Shown: piece by piece, positions 35,326-46,788 of the stretch | Layout: each line of letters begins with the position of its first letter | Numbering within the stretch: position 1 is the stretch's first letter | From: Tubulanus polymorphus | Lineage: Eukaryota > Nemertea > Palaeonemertea > Tubulaniformes > Tubulanidae | Assembly (NCBI RefSeq): GCF_964204645.1 | Contig: NC_134033.1 | Coordinates: 11,181,155-11,245,154, forward strand | Length of the DNA: 64,000 bases | Reading direction: 5' to 3' | Notes under the pieces: model-generated | Database searches by the model: none | What the model saw: only the letters and a program-made list of their open reading frames with translations | What the model was told of the DNA's origin: nothing | Made by a program: the position numbers and the translations under genes

Positions 35326-35599
35326 ATGTTTACCAAAACCCTGTTCATCGCGTTGGCCTTGTTTATGGTCGTTGGAGCTATCGCGGCATCTGAAGGTATC
35401 GAATTTGGTTTTTAACAACCCGCGAATTTTATTCTAATTTACAAGTTTAATCAAAGTGGCGTTTAATCTATTTACAGAAATTCAGATTGAAAAGAGAGGT
35501 ATACCGTGCACTTGCAATGGGAGAGCAGGTACATATTGGTTCTGGAGTTTTGACCAAAGTTGTTGTCGTTCTGTTATGGGAAAATGTTGTCCTAATTAA
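35326..35599 (+). CDS. Secreted six-cysteine defensin-like peptide, copy 3
   Basis: Two exons (35326-35395 and 35478-35599), 63 residues. Signal peptide as in copy 1. A KR dibasic site precedes GIPCTC, so the mature peptide would be about 32 residues with six cysteines in the pattern C-x-C-x15-CC-x6-CC. Differences from copy 1 cluster in the mature part (for example I-P for I-S, N-G for R-G, D for N, V for F), while the signal peptide is almost unchanged. AATAAA is at 35654-35659. Divergently oriented next to the SLC22 gene, with their 3' ends about 190 bp apart. Function inferred as secreted defence-type peptide; a toxin-like role cannot be excluded. Confidence 0.78.
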
Positions 35600-35786
35600 G
35601 ATTATTGTGTCTGATATTTCACTAAGTCTTGAAGGAATTGAAAATCTAGTCGAATAAAATGGCAACAATATAATGTACGACCCTTTTTCTAATGTTTAGT
35701 TTATTCTCTGTTTTAGCTCCAACAGGCTGTATTAATTTTCAAATTTTATTTGGGAAGTTATCGACGCGTGTTTTGATGGATTGCCT

Positions 35787-38700
35787 TTAACTCATTAGTT
35801 GCAGTTCATTCGTATTGATAGTTTGACTGATCGCGTTGTTTTCAGGTCGATCGACATCGCTGATAGTTTGGGGCATCGGTACATCTCTAGTTTCCGGTAA
35901 GGGTAACACGAGTAATGCGGTAACCAGTCCAATACACCCGATAATCACGCCCGGCAACCAATACATAAATTGAGCCTGAAACAAATGAATCTTTACCTGG
36001 AATTTTGTATAAACAAGTTACTGCAGGATTGAAAATGTAAAAGGTTTTCAAAGACCTACCAAATAAGCGGCGAATGGTGCTGTCATAGAGCCTATTCGGG
36101 CAAATGCTGAAGCAATACCCACGGCGCGGTTTCTGTGAAATATACATTTGATTAATAACTAGAACATTTTGGATTTTCTCTCTAAGTTTTTTAGTGTAAA
36201 ATCTCACCTGAAGTTAGTGGGGTAAAGTTCACTGGTATGGATATAGATAGTACCATAAGCTGCCGTGCAGCAGAATTTCCCAATGGTATTAAACGTCATT
36301 ATTAACGGAACCAGATTCGTCTCTCCTAGAAAACACAAGATGTAACGAGATAGAAATTTCAGCGTCGTAAAAACCGTTACAAATAGATGTTTTTCATATA
36401 TTGATCACTACTATGCATTATGTTAAGGGTATTGTGTGTCGATGAGCACTACGTCATCAATATTTGCGTTTCAAAATAAAAAACTGGCAAATAAAGTTTC
36501 AAGTTTGTCTACACACGTACCGATCATTTCAGGACAGAACGTCGCAGCTATCAACACTAAACCGGTTATAGCATTTAGTCCTACTAGAGAAATCCGTCTT
36601 CCAATACTGAAATATACGCTGTACACAGTATTTATATAATTCAATCGCGAGTCTTTATGCTGCTATCTGTCGATTCAAACTTACTACTGGAGAGAAAAGT
36701 GCATAACAAGATAACTTGGCAGTTCAATAGCTGCGCCCAGGAAATAATTCGCAAATCGACCTCCAGCCATTACTGTCGTACTCAATGTCAACCCGTAATA
36801 AATGAGACTCGTACAACACCTAGTAACAAGAAACATCTTGAAATCCAAACTAAATCAGCCACCAGACTAACTAATACGTGTAATACTTACCAGATAATAG
36901 CTTCTAGTATCGTGTATAGACGCAGTTTAGGATGTTTGAATATTTCTAGAATTCCAATCGTTTCATTATCAGAATCTTCACTACCCTTAGTGCAGCCTAG
37001 CATATTTGTAAACACCAGTTTTACTCTGTCGACAACTGATCTTTCATCTGAAATCAACAGATTCGATCTTTGAATATAGAAAGAACTGTAACGGAAGAGT
37101 TCTATGAAATAAATGATTCATTTTCATGAGTATTATGATCTATCGTCTGAAATTAACAGATTCGATCTTCTTTGAATATAGAAGATTTAAGTATTTTCAT
37201 TAGTAAATGGATATGGTGTTACTTCGTACATGTGCTTCGTTTAGCGGTTTCTGTGGTTTTTCTTATAGCAAAAATGGCGCTCGGAGAAAGTGAACGTTTG
37301 TTAAATTTCGCTGCTTTTCTCAAAATTCTGATCGCCTCTTCGGTTCTGGAATTAGCGACAAGCCAGGCCACAGATTCATCGTACAACCTAATTTACAAAA
37401 ATACATTATCAACATTTCAGAACGAATTAAGATCATCGGGATGTTAATCTTACGGAATTATTGTTTACCACTCCGGTGGATACGAAACCAGAATAAGGTT
37501 TATTCGTTCATTTGGCGTGTTGTAAATAGTAGAATGTTATTAAAGGCGCTCTCCAAAAACTGAAATACTCTTGAGGTCTTACTGTATATTGGGAGAGAGT
37601 TCAACGGAGGGAGTGGGGTAGAGAATTCAACAGTATGGGTGCAAATGTTTCAAATAAACGTCGGCCTAATCACTTCAGATCAGTGGCGAATAGTCCAATG
37701 AAGGCCCAGCGACCAGAGTCAGTGTTGGCCTGGCGTCGATATAACCATCGGGAATAGTTTTTTATAATCGGATGGGCTTATATATATGTGGTTTGTGAAA
37801 ATATCCGATCGTGAAACTAAACCACAGACAGGTTACTGACTACCTCTGGTATAGAATACCATCAATGTGATTTCGTGCAGGCCATCTTATTCTAACCGTC
37901 AGGTGCTGCCGTTATATTCACCGCTTGCGGATTTTAAATGAACTAACACGAATCGACCTGCTGGCATGTTACAGTGCACAGAAGTGGTTATTATCTCATG
38001 CATGGGGTAAATCATTTGTCAAATGATTATCATGAAAGGACCGTTAACGACGAGTAAAGCGGCAGCACCTGACGGTATAATGAGACTTCGAATCGGAGCG
38101 TTCCGCGGGCACTGGTCTGTACTCGTCAACTGTGTAGCTGCTGGGACTAAAGACGCCGCCACGCTGCAGGTTATTCTGGTCTCCAGTAACTTACAAAATC
38201 TACAGACAGTTGACGATATCTTCAGTGACGTCATTCGACATCTGACTACTAAGTGTATTCCCTATACACTTGCAAGTTGACCATATTTACCGACACTCCG
38301 TTTCGAGGACCCCGTTGCGTACGCAATTAATTGATGGCTCCGTTTTCGAATTGTTATTTTGTTATTTGAAATACATATTTACCAGATGCCTAAAATCGCG
38401 AAACAAGGGATGACACCCGCTATGATTTGTATATATTTCCAGTGAGTGAATAAGTAACCACAAATTCCCATAACGAGCATTCCAACTGTAGTTGTCAACA
38501 TGTGAATCAGGTTTGCGAATGAACGTTGATCGGTCGGGAACCATTCACAAACCAAAACATACGAGACTATGAAGGTACCCTAAAAGAAACAACCAAAGCA
38601 TACAAAATGGTGGCCGATTCAGGCCACATTTAGAAAGAAATATGACACTCTGCTCAATTATGTTCACCATTTTCCTACAATAACAATAATTACACAATTA

Positions 38701-40047
38701 CATTTCTTAAGTGATATTCCAATGCCCAAGAAAGATATAATTTCGAGTGGGTGGTAAAAATGAAATGTCTGGCAGATAGGAATTGCTAAATGGAAAAGAA
38801 AGAAATATTGAAATAGATTTTAGGGGTTCTGTTGACATCAAACAAGTTAAACTAGGCGCGTAGTTAGCTCCTGTATCAGGGGTTGAATGATCCAAGAGCA
38901 CAAGGAAATGAAACCCAATTTATAATGAAAAATAGCAGGTTTCCATGCAGCGCAAACGCCAGTCCAAAAAGGGTCGAGACAATTTTGAAATTTCAATGCA
39001 TTTTCATACAATTTCTACACACTTGAGGGACATTAAAGAGAAAATAAACTGAATGTTGCGCTTCGAACTGATAGTCTATTGTGAGGAGGAAAAGTGCCCT
39101 GAAAATATTGCCATTGTATTTCAAAAGAGCCCGTGCTCCTCGTTCATCGTTAGTTAATTACCGTATTGAAAAATCCACTAAAGAATTTCATTGTGATGAA
39201 AAATGTTTCGTTGACAAAAATGGCGGGTAGAAGCATCGAAACGGCGAGCAATAAGGAACAGACTATATACGGTATCTTCCTGCCAAAATAATCCGACCAA
39301 GGTGGCACCAGTATACCACCGGCCAAGACACCCCCGAAATATATCGACATCACTAGAGCATTCATGTAACTCGATTCACAAACCCACGAAAACTGAAAAA
39401 TAGATAAGAACCATTTTATCATACTTCTTCTGGGGGATGTTAAAGATTTCTGATGAATGACTGACCTGTTCGGTAAGAGTATAATAACCATTTGACTGGT
39501 AATAGTAGCCGTTTTGACAGACGATTGTGGCATTATCTGTGCTAGATTTAAATTGTCGACACTGATCAAAATGAATTTCTCCATCCTCACTAGTTGAATA
39601 CGGTATCGACTGGTTCAGTGTTTGATTCACGGTGGTGTAGTTTGCCAGGAAACAGTGATGTTCTGGAATCCATCCTGAATGTATATTGTATGCACCCAGT
39701 TAAAGAACAATCCATTTACTTATTCTAGTACTGATTACGTATTTTATCAGCTTAGTGTTCGTTCTGAGAAATCGATAATCGCTCCTTTTGTTTAAGTGTA
39801 TTTAAATAGATACACATATTATATGTCATTGTGTCATAGACATTCCAATATCTATGTGGAAATGCTTTTCAAGTACCTATTGTATTATGCCATTTTTTAT
39901 TACTTTGAAACGATTTTGTTTACCTTGAAATACAGGACCGAGCATACACATAGTCATCGCTAAAGTCGTAATTTCGATTATGAACAACTGCAGCATCTGA
40001 TATCTGCCATATCTCCCTAAATCCTTCAAAGCTGCCTCAACCTCCAT
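35787..40047 (-). CDS. SLC22-family transporter, gene A (complete)
   Basis: Eleven exons: 39924-40047, 39466-39674, 39162-39392, 38383-38579, 37230-37387, 36891-37047, 36685-36819, 36521-36606, 36208-36325, 36060-36132 and 35787-35975. They total 1677 bases, or 558 residues, the usual SLC22 length. Exon 1 starts MEVEAALKDLGRYGRYQ, the typical N-terminus and first membrane segment. Exon 2 is the large extracellular loop with N-glycosylation sites (NYT, NQT, NQS, NAT) and cysteines. Exon 3 has the MFS motif around WSDYFGRK, exon 4 CEWFPTDQRS. Exon 7 begins CCTSLIYYGLTLSTT, exon 9 has GKFCCTA and SELYP, and the last exon holds the LPLPETRD signature. Substrate (organic cation, anion or zwitterion) is not predictable. 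The donor of exon 5 is weak (T|GTACGA), chosen because it alone keeps phase. Confidence 0.9.
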
Positions 40048-43000
40048 CTTAGGCTACTTCAAACTCGTAACTTATAGAATCGATGTCAAGCTGTAATTGA
40101 CGCAAAATGCATCCTTAAAATACGATTGTTTTAACGCGGAATGCGTTTATTCTAGTTTCTACGCGGCAAATCGGCTATTGAAAAATGCACGATGTCCCTA
40201 ATCACCCACTTCATATCTTATTAAGTGAAAAATTTCAGAATTCTAGTTTTCTTCTCGAATCTAAAATTTGACCTACTGCATTATATTGTTTTATTTTCTA
40301 AACTTCCTGACATCTGCACGTTCATGATTATGAACTCGCTCTACGAATCTATATCGTTAGCCGAACTGACATTTTTAACCTTATCTCTTTTTTATTTCGA
40401 AATCGTGAATCGAAGCACAGATATAGTTGGATAGTCGGTTGAATTTTTACAGGATCGAAGTTCGAGTCATTCCGACGAACAGAGAGAACAGTCTGAATGT
40501 GTATGACAGATATAAAAAATTTCAGCTTTTCGTCAGTTTCTGCACTGCGGTTCACATCGTCACTCTTTCTTTCGTTGGGTTTGCTCTTACAGTAGCCAGG
40601 CCTATTCCTGTACATTCGTCAACGATCAGTATCTGCCTGTGCGTCCCCTACTTCCCTAAATCCCAATCAATCTGTTACTTAACGTTCTTTCTTTAAAACA
40701 CCATTTATATAGATAAAGTTAATCCTCTTACAGGTCACAGGTCATATCAGGATGTTTGTCCGTTTATAAAACGTTGTTGAACTATATCGCCTTGTATATA
40801 TAGTAATAAAGATGCGATGATTGTATCAGGAGAAGGTCCCTTTAGACGGCTTTCATTTTAGTACACTTGGATCGCAGAGCATTTCATTCCCAGAATTTTA
40901 CTGAGCTCAATGGCACCAAACGTCCCTTGCTTTGAAATGAAGTGCGAAAGGTACGAAATTCAAAATACATCTTCTCCACGCGGCAAAACATATCGAATGA
41001 GATTGACGTAATCATGGATAGTAAATTACGATTAGAAATAAGTTATGATTTTATACAATTACCTGGTGAAAGGTGACCGAAATTTAAAATCACTGGATAG
41101 ATTCAACAACTATCAATTTGCAGTCCAAAGCCGGAATATTCTTCTCGCAAAGAAGATTTCACTCTTCGCTGAAGCTCTTCACTGAAGATTTGGTGGAGAT
41201 TTTCAAACGCTGATACTGAAAAATAAGATACCGTAAGTTCTGGTTTACAATGAAAGAATACAAGCGAAAAGGACTCGAACCTCCCCAGTCGTCCCCTTGG
41301 AAGGAAGGACATATAAGGGAAAAAGTCAAAAGTCAAAGCGATAAAAACTGAAGATTTTTACTCTTGAAGATTATGATTCTAAAGAAATGAGTGGAGACTT
41401 ATGCTTGCGGGCTGATTCTATTGGCTGAATCTTCTCGTGGAAACGCCGGAAAACCTATTGCGAAATGGAATTTGTTGCTCTCCACGTAGAGGATGTCAAT
41501 ACATTGACCATCGAAACTCTATACATCTATCTATTAATCTCGCTTATTCATTAGTAAAAAAAGAAAACCCGATGAAGAATAGAATTGTACTGGAATGAAT
41601 AGACATACCTTACCTTGGAATAACAAACCCCAACGAAGTAAAGAATGACGCAAAACTCACTATACTTCAATAATGAGAAGACTGCCATATAGTGCTTAAT
41701 CCTACAGATTTGATTAATCTCTGGTCATCGGAATGGACCTGCGCCTACCTGAGCACTGGAGATCCCTAATTCGCGAACACTTCTTTGGAAAACGCAAAAT
41801 CTAATATGCATGATTTCGTATTCAAAAGCGGTGGTAATTGATATGTCGTATTACAATATTCAAATGTAGATTACTATATCAGATGGCAATTCATCATCCG
41901 GAATTTACATGAAAGAACAAAATACGGGTCTGGGTGTGTGTATAGAAATAAGGAGGGTCCCTCCTGTTTTTACGATTGATTTGCTGCGACTCCCCGTTCC
42001 AAAGTTGTCGGCTAAGATTGACCCTAAAGTGTTAAACTTAGTTCATTGTTAGTTTCAACTCAGGACCCGGTTGCACAGTCGTGGCTTGAGCCCAAAAGTG
42101 GTCCTAAATCTTAAGACTGGTCTTAAGTTGTTAGTTTGGCCATAGAACTAAGTTGGTCCTAGACTGGTCTTAAGTCTAAGCTATGACTATGGAACCGGCC
42201 CCTGTAGTCTAATTCTAAGAGATGGATTTCAAAACGGGATTTACTTCCCGCTTAAGATTTCATTTACAATGTTACAGGTGGCGAACGAATGAAATTGATG
42301 ATTGGTCTAAAATAGGTCTGATGTTTTTGCGTTTTAGCACCTTATGTATCAGTATACATATTACATGCTGAATAACAAGTTCCTCATGAAATAATATCAC
42401 GTCTATTGCAACAGCTGCTACTCGGGAATTTGTATTAATTCGTAAAATAGACTGCATTAAAAGCGGGTATCATCGAATTAACTGTAGACGATTATGAATT
42501 CTGATCCCTGAGCTGTTTCATGTTGTCAGTACAAGAGCACTTCATTTACAAACTAATACTCCTCCTAAGTTGTATTTTAGCGCTTTAGACAATTTCGTTC
42601 CAGACAGTTGTATTGGGTTTGTCGTTGACATCAGGTAAAAGAAATAGATCGGGGCAGTTTGCAGAAATGACAATAGAGAAAGATATTGATTTGCTACCTT
42701 AAGGTAAATTAGGAAAACACAATACGCGGTATTATTACCCGAGATGAAATGCCAGGGGTGTCAAATGCCAGAGGAAGAAATGCTAGAGGTATAACAATTA
42801 AAGCAATGTTTGAATTCTATGTTCATTGGAATTGGATTCTGAAGGGATCTCCCAGTGACATCATTATCAAGAAACAACGATAAATTCATTGAAATTTTGC
42901 TCATGATTTTCTCACAGTTCTTCCAAACGGCTAAGAGCTGACGGATGAAACTTTCCATAATAATCCCAACCTCTATCACCTTCCCAATAACAAAATATCA

Positions 43001-43153
43001 GCTGTGTACATCCAGTGGTTATAACTTGTGCCACCAAGAGCTAACAGGAAGTTACTCTCAGAACCATTCTATAAGGATCAGCGTAGTTGATCCTTATAAC
43101 AGGCGATAAAATCGAAATATATTCAAGACAACATCATTTATTATCGGTTAGAT
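40048..43153. other. Intergenic region between SLC22 genes A and B
   Basis: Upstream region of gene A. It shares blocks with the upstream region of gene B (for example CTAAAATTTGACCTACTGCA at 40261, and 41490-41960 against 47818-48280), showing that promoter-side DNA was duplicated with the genes. A palindromic MITE lies at 42063-42203. A minus-strand exon-like stretch at about 41105-41218 has a good acceptor but no partner I can find. Confidence 0.6.
42063..42203. mobile_element. Palindromic MITE (GGTTGCACAGTCGTGG)
   Basis: Ends GACCCGGTTGCACAGTCGTG and CTATGACTATGGAACCGG are imperfectly inverted, with an internal symmetric core around CTTAAGACTGGTCTTAAG and CCTAGACTGGTCTTAAG. Related in style to the other hairpin elements of this window. 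No coding capacity. Confidence 0.55.
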
Positions 43154-46100
43154 TTAACCCATTGCAGTACAGTCATTCGTATTGATAGTTTGATTGATCG
43201 GGTTGTTTTCGGGTCGATCGACATCACTGATAGTATGGGGCATCGGTACATCTCTAGTTTCCGGTAAGGGTAACACGAGTAATGCGGTAACCAGTCCAAT
43301 ACACCCGATAATCACACCCGGCAACCAATATATAAATTGAGCCTGAAACAAATCGATCCTTAGCTGGAATTTTTGAATAAATAAGTTACTACAGGATTGA
43401 AAATGTAAAAGATTTGCAAAGACCTACCAAATAAGCGGCGAATGGTGCTGTCATAGAGCCTATTCGGGCAAACGCCGAAGCAATACCCACGGCGCGGTTT
43501 CTGTGAAATATAGACAATGCAGTGAAAATTTTGGATTTTCTCCCTAAGTTTTTAAAGTTAAGAAACTCACCTGAAGTTAGTCGGATAAAGTTCACTAGTA
43601 TGGATGTAGAGAGTACCAAATGCTGCCGTGCAGCAGAATTTCCCAATGGTATTAAGCGTCATTATTAACGGAACCAGATTCGTCTCTCCTAGAAATCACA
43701 AAATGTAACGATACATTTTTTTGGCGTCGCAAAAACCGATGCAAAAGGATTCTTTTATATATCGACCACTACTATGTATTAATTAAGTTTCTAGTTTCCT
43801 TGCTCTAGAAATACCGTGTCTACACACGTACCAATCATTTCAGGACAGAACGTCGCAGCTATCAACACTAAACCGGTTATAGCATTTAGTCCTACTAGAG
43901 AAATCCGTCTTCCAATACTGAAATATACACTGATCAAATTATTCATCTAATTCAATCGCGAGTCTTTATGCTGCTAGTTGCTGATTCAAACTTACAACTG
44001 GAGAGAAAAGTGCATAACAAGATAACTTGGTAGTTCAATAGCTGCGCCCAGGAAATAATTCGCAAATCGACCTCCAGCCATTACGGTCGTACTCAATGTC
44101 AACCCGTAAAAAATGAGACTCGTACAACACCTAGAAAAAAGAAAGATCTTAAAATGACAACTAAATCTGCCACCAGACTAATCAACACGTGTAATACTAA
44201 CCAGATAATAGCTTCTAGTATCGTGTATAGACGCAGTTTTGGATGTTTGAGAATCTGCAAAATTCCAATCGTTTCATTATCAGAATCTTCACTACCCTTA
44301 GTGCAGCCTAGCATATTTGTAAACACCAGTTTTACTTTGTCCGCAACGGATCTATCGTCTGAAATTAACAGATTCGATCTTCTTCGAATAGAGAAGATTT
44401 GAGTATTTTCATTAGCAAATGGATATGGAGTTACTTCGTACATGTGCTTCGCTTAGCTGTTTCTGTGGTTTTTCTTATAGCAAAAATGGCGCCCGGAGAA
44501 AGTGAACGTTTGTTAAATTTCGCCGCTTTTCTCAAAATTCTGATCGCCTCTTCGGTTCTGGAATTAGCGACGAGCCACGCCACAGATTCATCGTACAACC
44601 TAATTTACAAAAAAAAACATTATCGATATTTCAGAACGAATTAAGATCATCCTGGGATTATTAATCTTGCGTACCCAAAAATTACAAATTTCAGGATGAA
44701 ATTTTCAACACTCAGGCGGTAGATTCTCGGTAATGAAATAAGGATTCGATAAGAAAGGATAATTCATCATTTGTTTGGTGCCTTGTTAATATAAGAACTA
44801 TTATCAAAAGGCGCTCTCCAGAAACAGAAATAGTCTTTAAGCTGTCTTTTCAATGCCGGGAGAGGTGAATAACAACGATGGTAGGGGTCGGGTCGTGGAT
44901 TCAAAACTATGTGTGCAAATGTCCCAAATACAACTCCACCAATTAAGTCACATAGGGTTAGTGAGTTATACAACATACAACGTAACGATCCTAAATAAAA
45001 TTGTTCTGGTCTGGCGGACTTGTCTTTTATCTGTTAAATGGCTGGATACATAAGACGGTGCTAGGTTATATATTGGTCTCGAGAACAAAACCAATAACTT
45101 ACGAAATCGACGACAGTTCCTAGTGACGTCATTCGACCCCACCCAGTTGACCATTTATTTACCGACCCTCCCTGTCGAGGTACACCTGTGGATGGGTACG
45201 ATTTCGGATGAATATCTTTATATTCAAAATACATATTTACCAGATGCCTAAAATCGCGAAACAAGGGATGACACCCGATATGATTTGTATATATTTCCAG
45301 TGAGTGAATAAGTAGCCACAGATTCCAGTAACGAGAACTCCAACCGTCGTGGTTAACATGTTAATCAGGTTTGCGAATGAACGTTGATCGGTCGGGAACC
45401 ATTCACAAACCAACACATACGAAACTAGGAACGCACCCTAAAAAAGAAACAACCAAAGCATCCAAAATAATGGCCGATTCATGCGACATTTTACAAGAAA
45501 TGTGACACTTCGCTTAACTATATTCAATATTATCTTCTTGCCATTTTATTACTTGAATTTTTTTTAGAAAAACTTAAAAATTTCTTTGGTGAGCTCGGGA
45601 AAAAGAAGCTCTCAAAAATACTTTTTTTTTCTCTTATTAGCCTTACCAGTAAAAACTTTTCTGGGAATTAAATAATTCTGGGCTTCAGTTAATCATCGTT
45701 AGTTAATTACCGTATTGAAAAATCCACTAAAGAATTTCATTGTGATGAAAAATATTTCGTTGACAAAAATGGCGGGTAGAAGCACCGAAACGGCGACCAA
45801 TAAAGAACAGACTATATACGGAATTTTCCGGCCAAAGTAATCCGACCAAGGTGGCACCAGTATACCACCGGCCAAGACACCTCCGAAATATATGGACATC
45901 ACTAGAGCATTCATGTGACTCGATTCACAAACCCACGAAAACTGAAAAATAGATTAGAGCCATTTTATCACACTTCTACTGGGGGATGTTAAAGATTTCT
46001 GATGAATGACTGACCTGTTCGGTAAGAGTATAATAACCATTTGACTGGTAATAGTAGCCGTTTTGACAGACGATTGTGGCATTATCTGTGCTTGATTTAA

Positions 46101-46788
46101 ATTGTCGACACTGATCAAAATGAATTTCTCCATCTTCACTAGTTGAATACGGTATCGACTGGTTCAGTGTTTGATTCACGGTGGTGTAGTTTGACAGGAA
46201 ACAGTGATGTTCTGGGATCCATCCTGAATGTAAAATGCATCCATTCAACCCCCCCCCCCCAAAAGAAAATGGAACAAACCATTTACTGACTCTAATACGG
46301 GTACTGATAACGTAATAATCATCAGCTTTCTTTATCAGTGTCCCTTCTCAACTGGTAAATCGGTAATTGCATCTTGTGTAGAAATGTATCTTTATGGATA
46401 TTATGCCATTATGTCATTTTCAGAATTATGTGATTTTATAACTTAATCATATGGTTTCTATATCGAATATTAAGTACTACGTATTTGTTATGTATCACAA
46501 GCATTTACTCTTTTGGTATACTATAGTAAAGCGTTCCTTATGATATAATTCTGATATTGTGATCATGCGGTCAAACCGGGAAGAATAGGCACACGATCAA
46601 AGAAAAAAACGATGATTTTGAAGTTCGTTGTAACAAGGTTGCTGAATAACGAAATATTGTTTACCTTGAAATACAGGACCGAAGATACTCATAGTAGTCG
46701 CTGAAATCGTAATTTCTATTATGAACAACTGCAGCATCTGATATCTGCCATATCTGCCTAAAGCCTTCAAAGCTGCTTCAACTTCCAT
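43154..46788 (-). CDS. SLC22-family transporter, gene B (complete)
   Basis: Eleven exons: 46665-46788, 46015-46223, 45711-45941, 45241-45437, 44442-44599, 44202-44358, 43996-44130, 43832-43917, 43571-43688, 43428-43500 and 43154-43342. Exon lengths equal those of gene A one for one, giving 558 residues. Conserved marks: MEVEAALKALGRYGRYQ start, glycosylated loop ending YYTLTEQ, WSDYFGRK, CEWFPTDQRS, CCTSLIFYG, SIGRR-type motif, RNRAVGIASAF, LPLPETRD. The C-terminus differs from gene A (ends NTNDCTAMG). AATAAA at 43137-43142 lies 12 bases after the stop. Tandem paralogue of gene A in the same orientation; more diverged from it than the amplicon copies are from each other, so the A/B duplication is older. 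Plasma-membrane transporter by family. Confidence 0.9.

Larger units (their letters stand above)
30160..37906. repeat. Large direct duplication, unit 2
   Basis: Second copy of 18042-25488, differing by scattered substitutions, small indels and one 371-bp insertion (31385-31755). Beyond its right end the sequence continues into exons 4-1 of an intact SLC22 gene, so this copy, not unit 1, looks like the parental arrangement. It contains the MITE (31008-31144), the LINE-tail piece (about 32785-33070), the TIR element, the peptide gene and SLC22 exons 11-5. Confidence 0.93.

Noticed and set aside
38019-38280. Open frames on both strands in SLC22 gene A intron 4
   Set aside because: The region has a diverged non-coding counterpart in gene B intron 4; no domain or splice support.
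41103-41336. Minus-strand exon-like stretch with good acceptor upstream of SLC22 gene A
   Set aside because: No partner exon, start or homology could be found; kept only as a remark in the intergenic entry.
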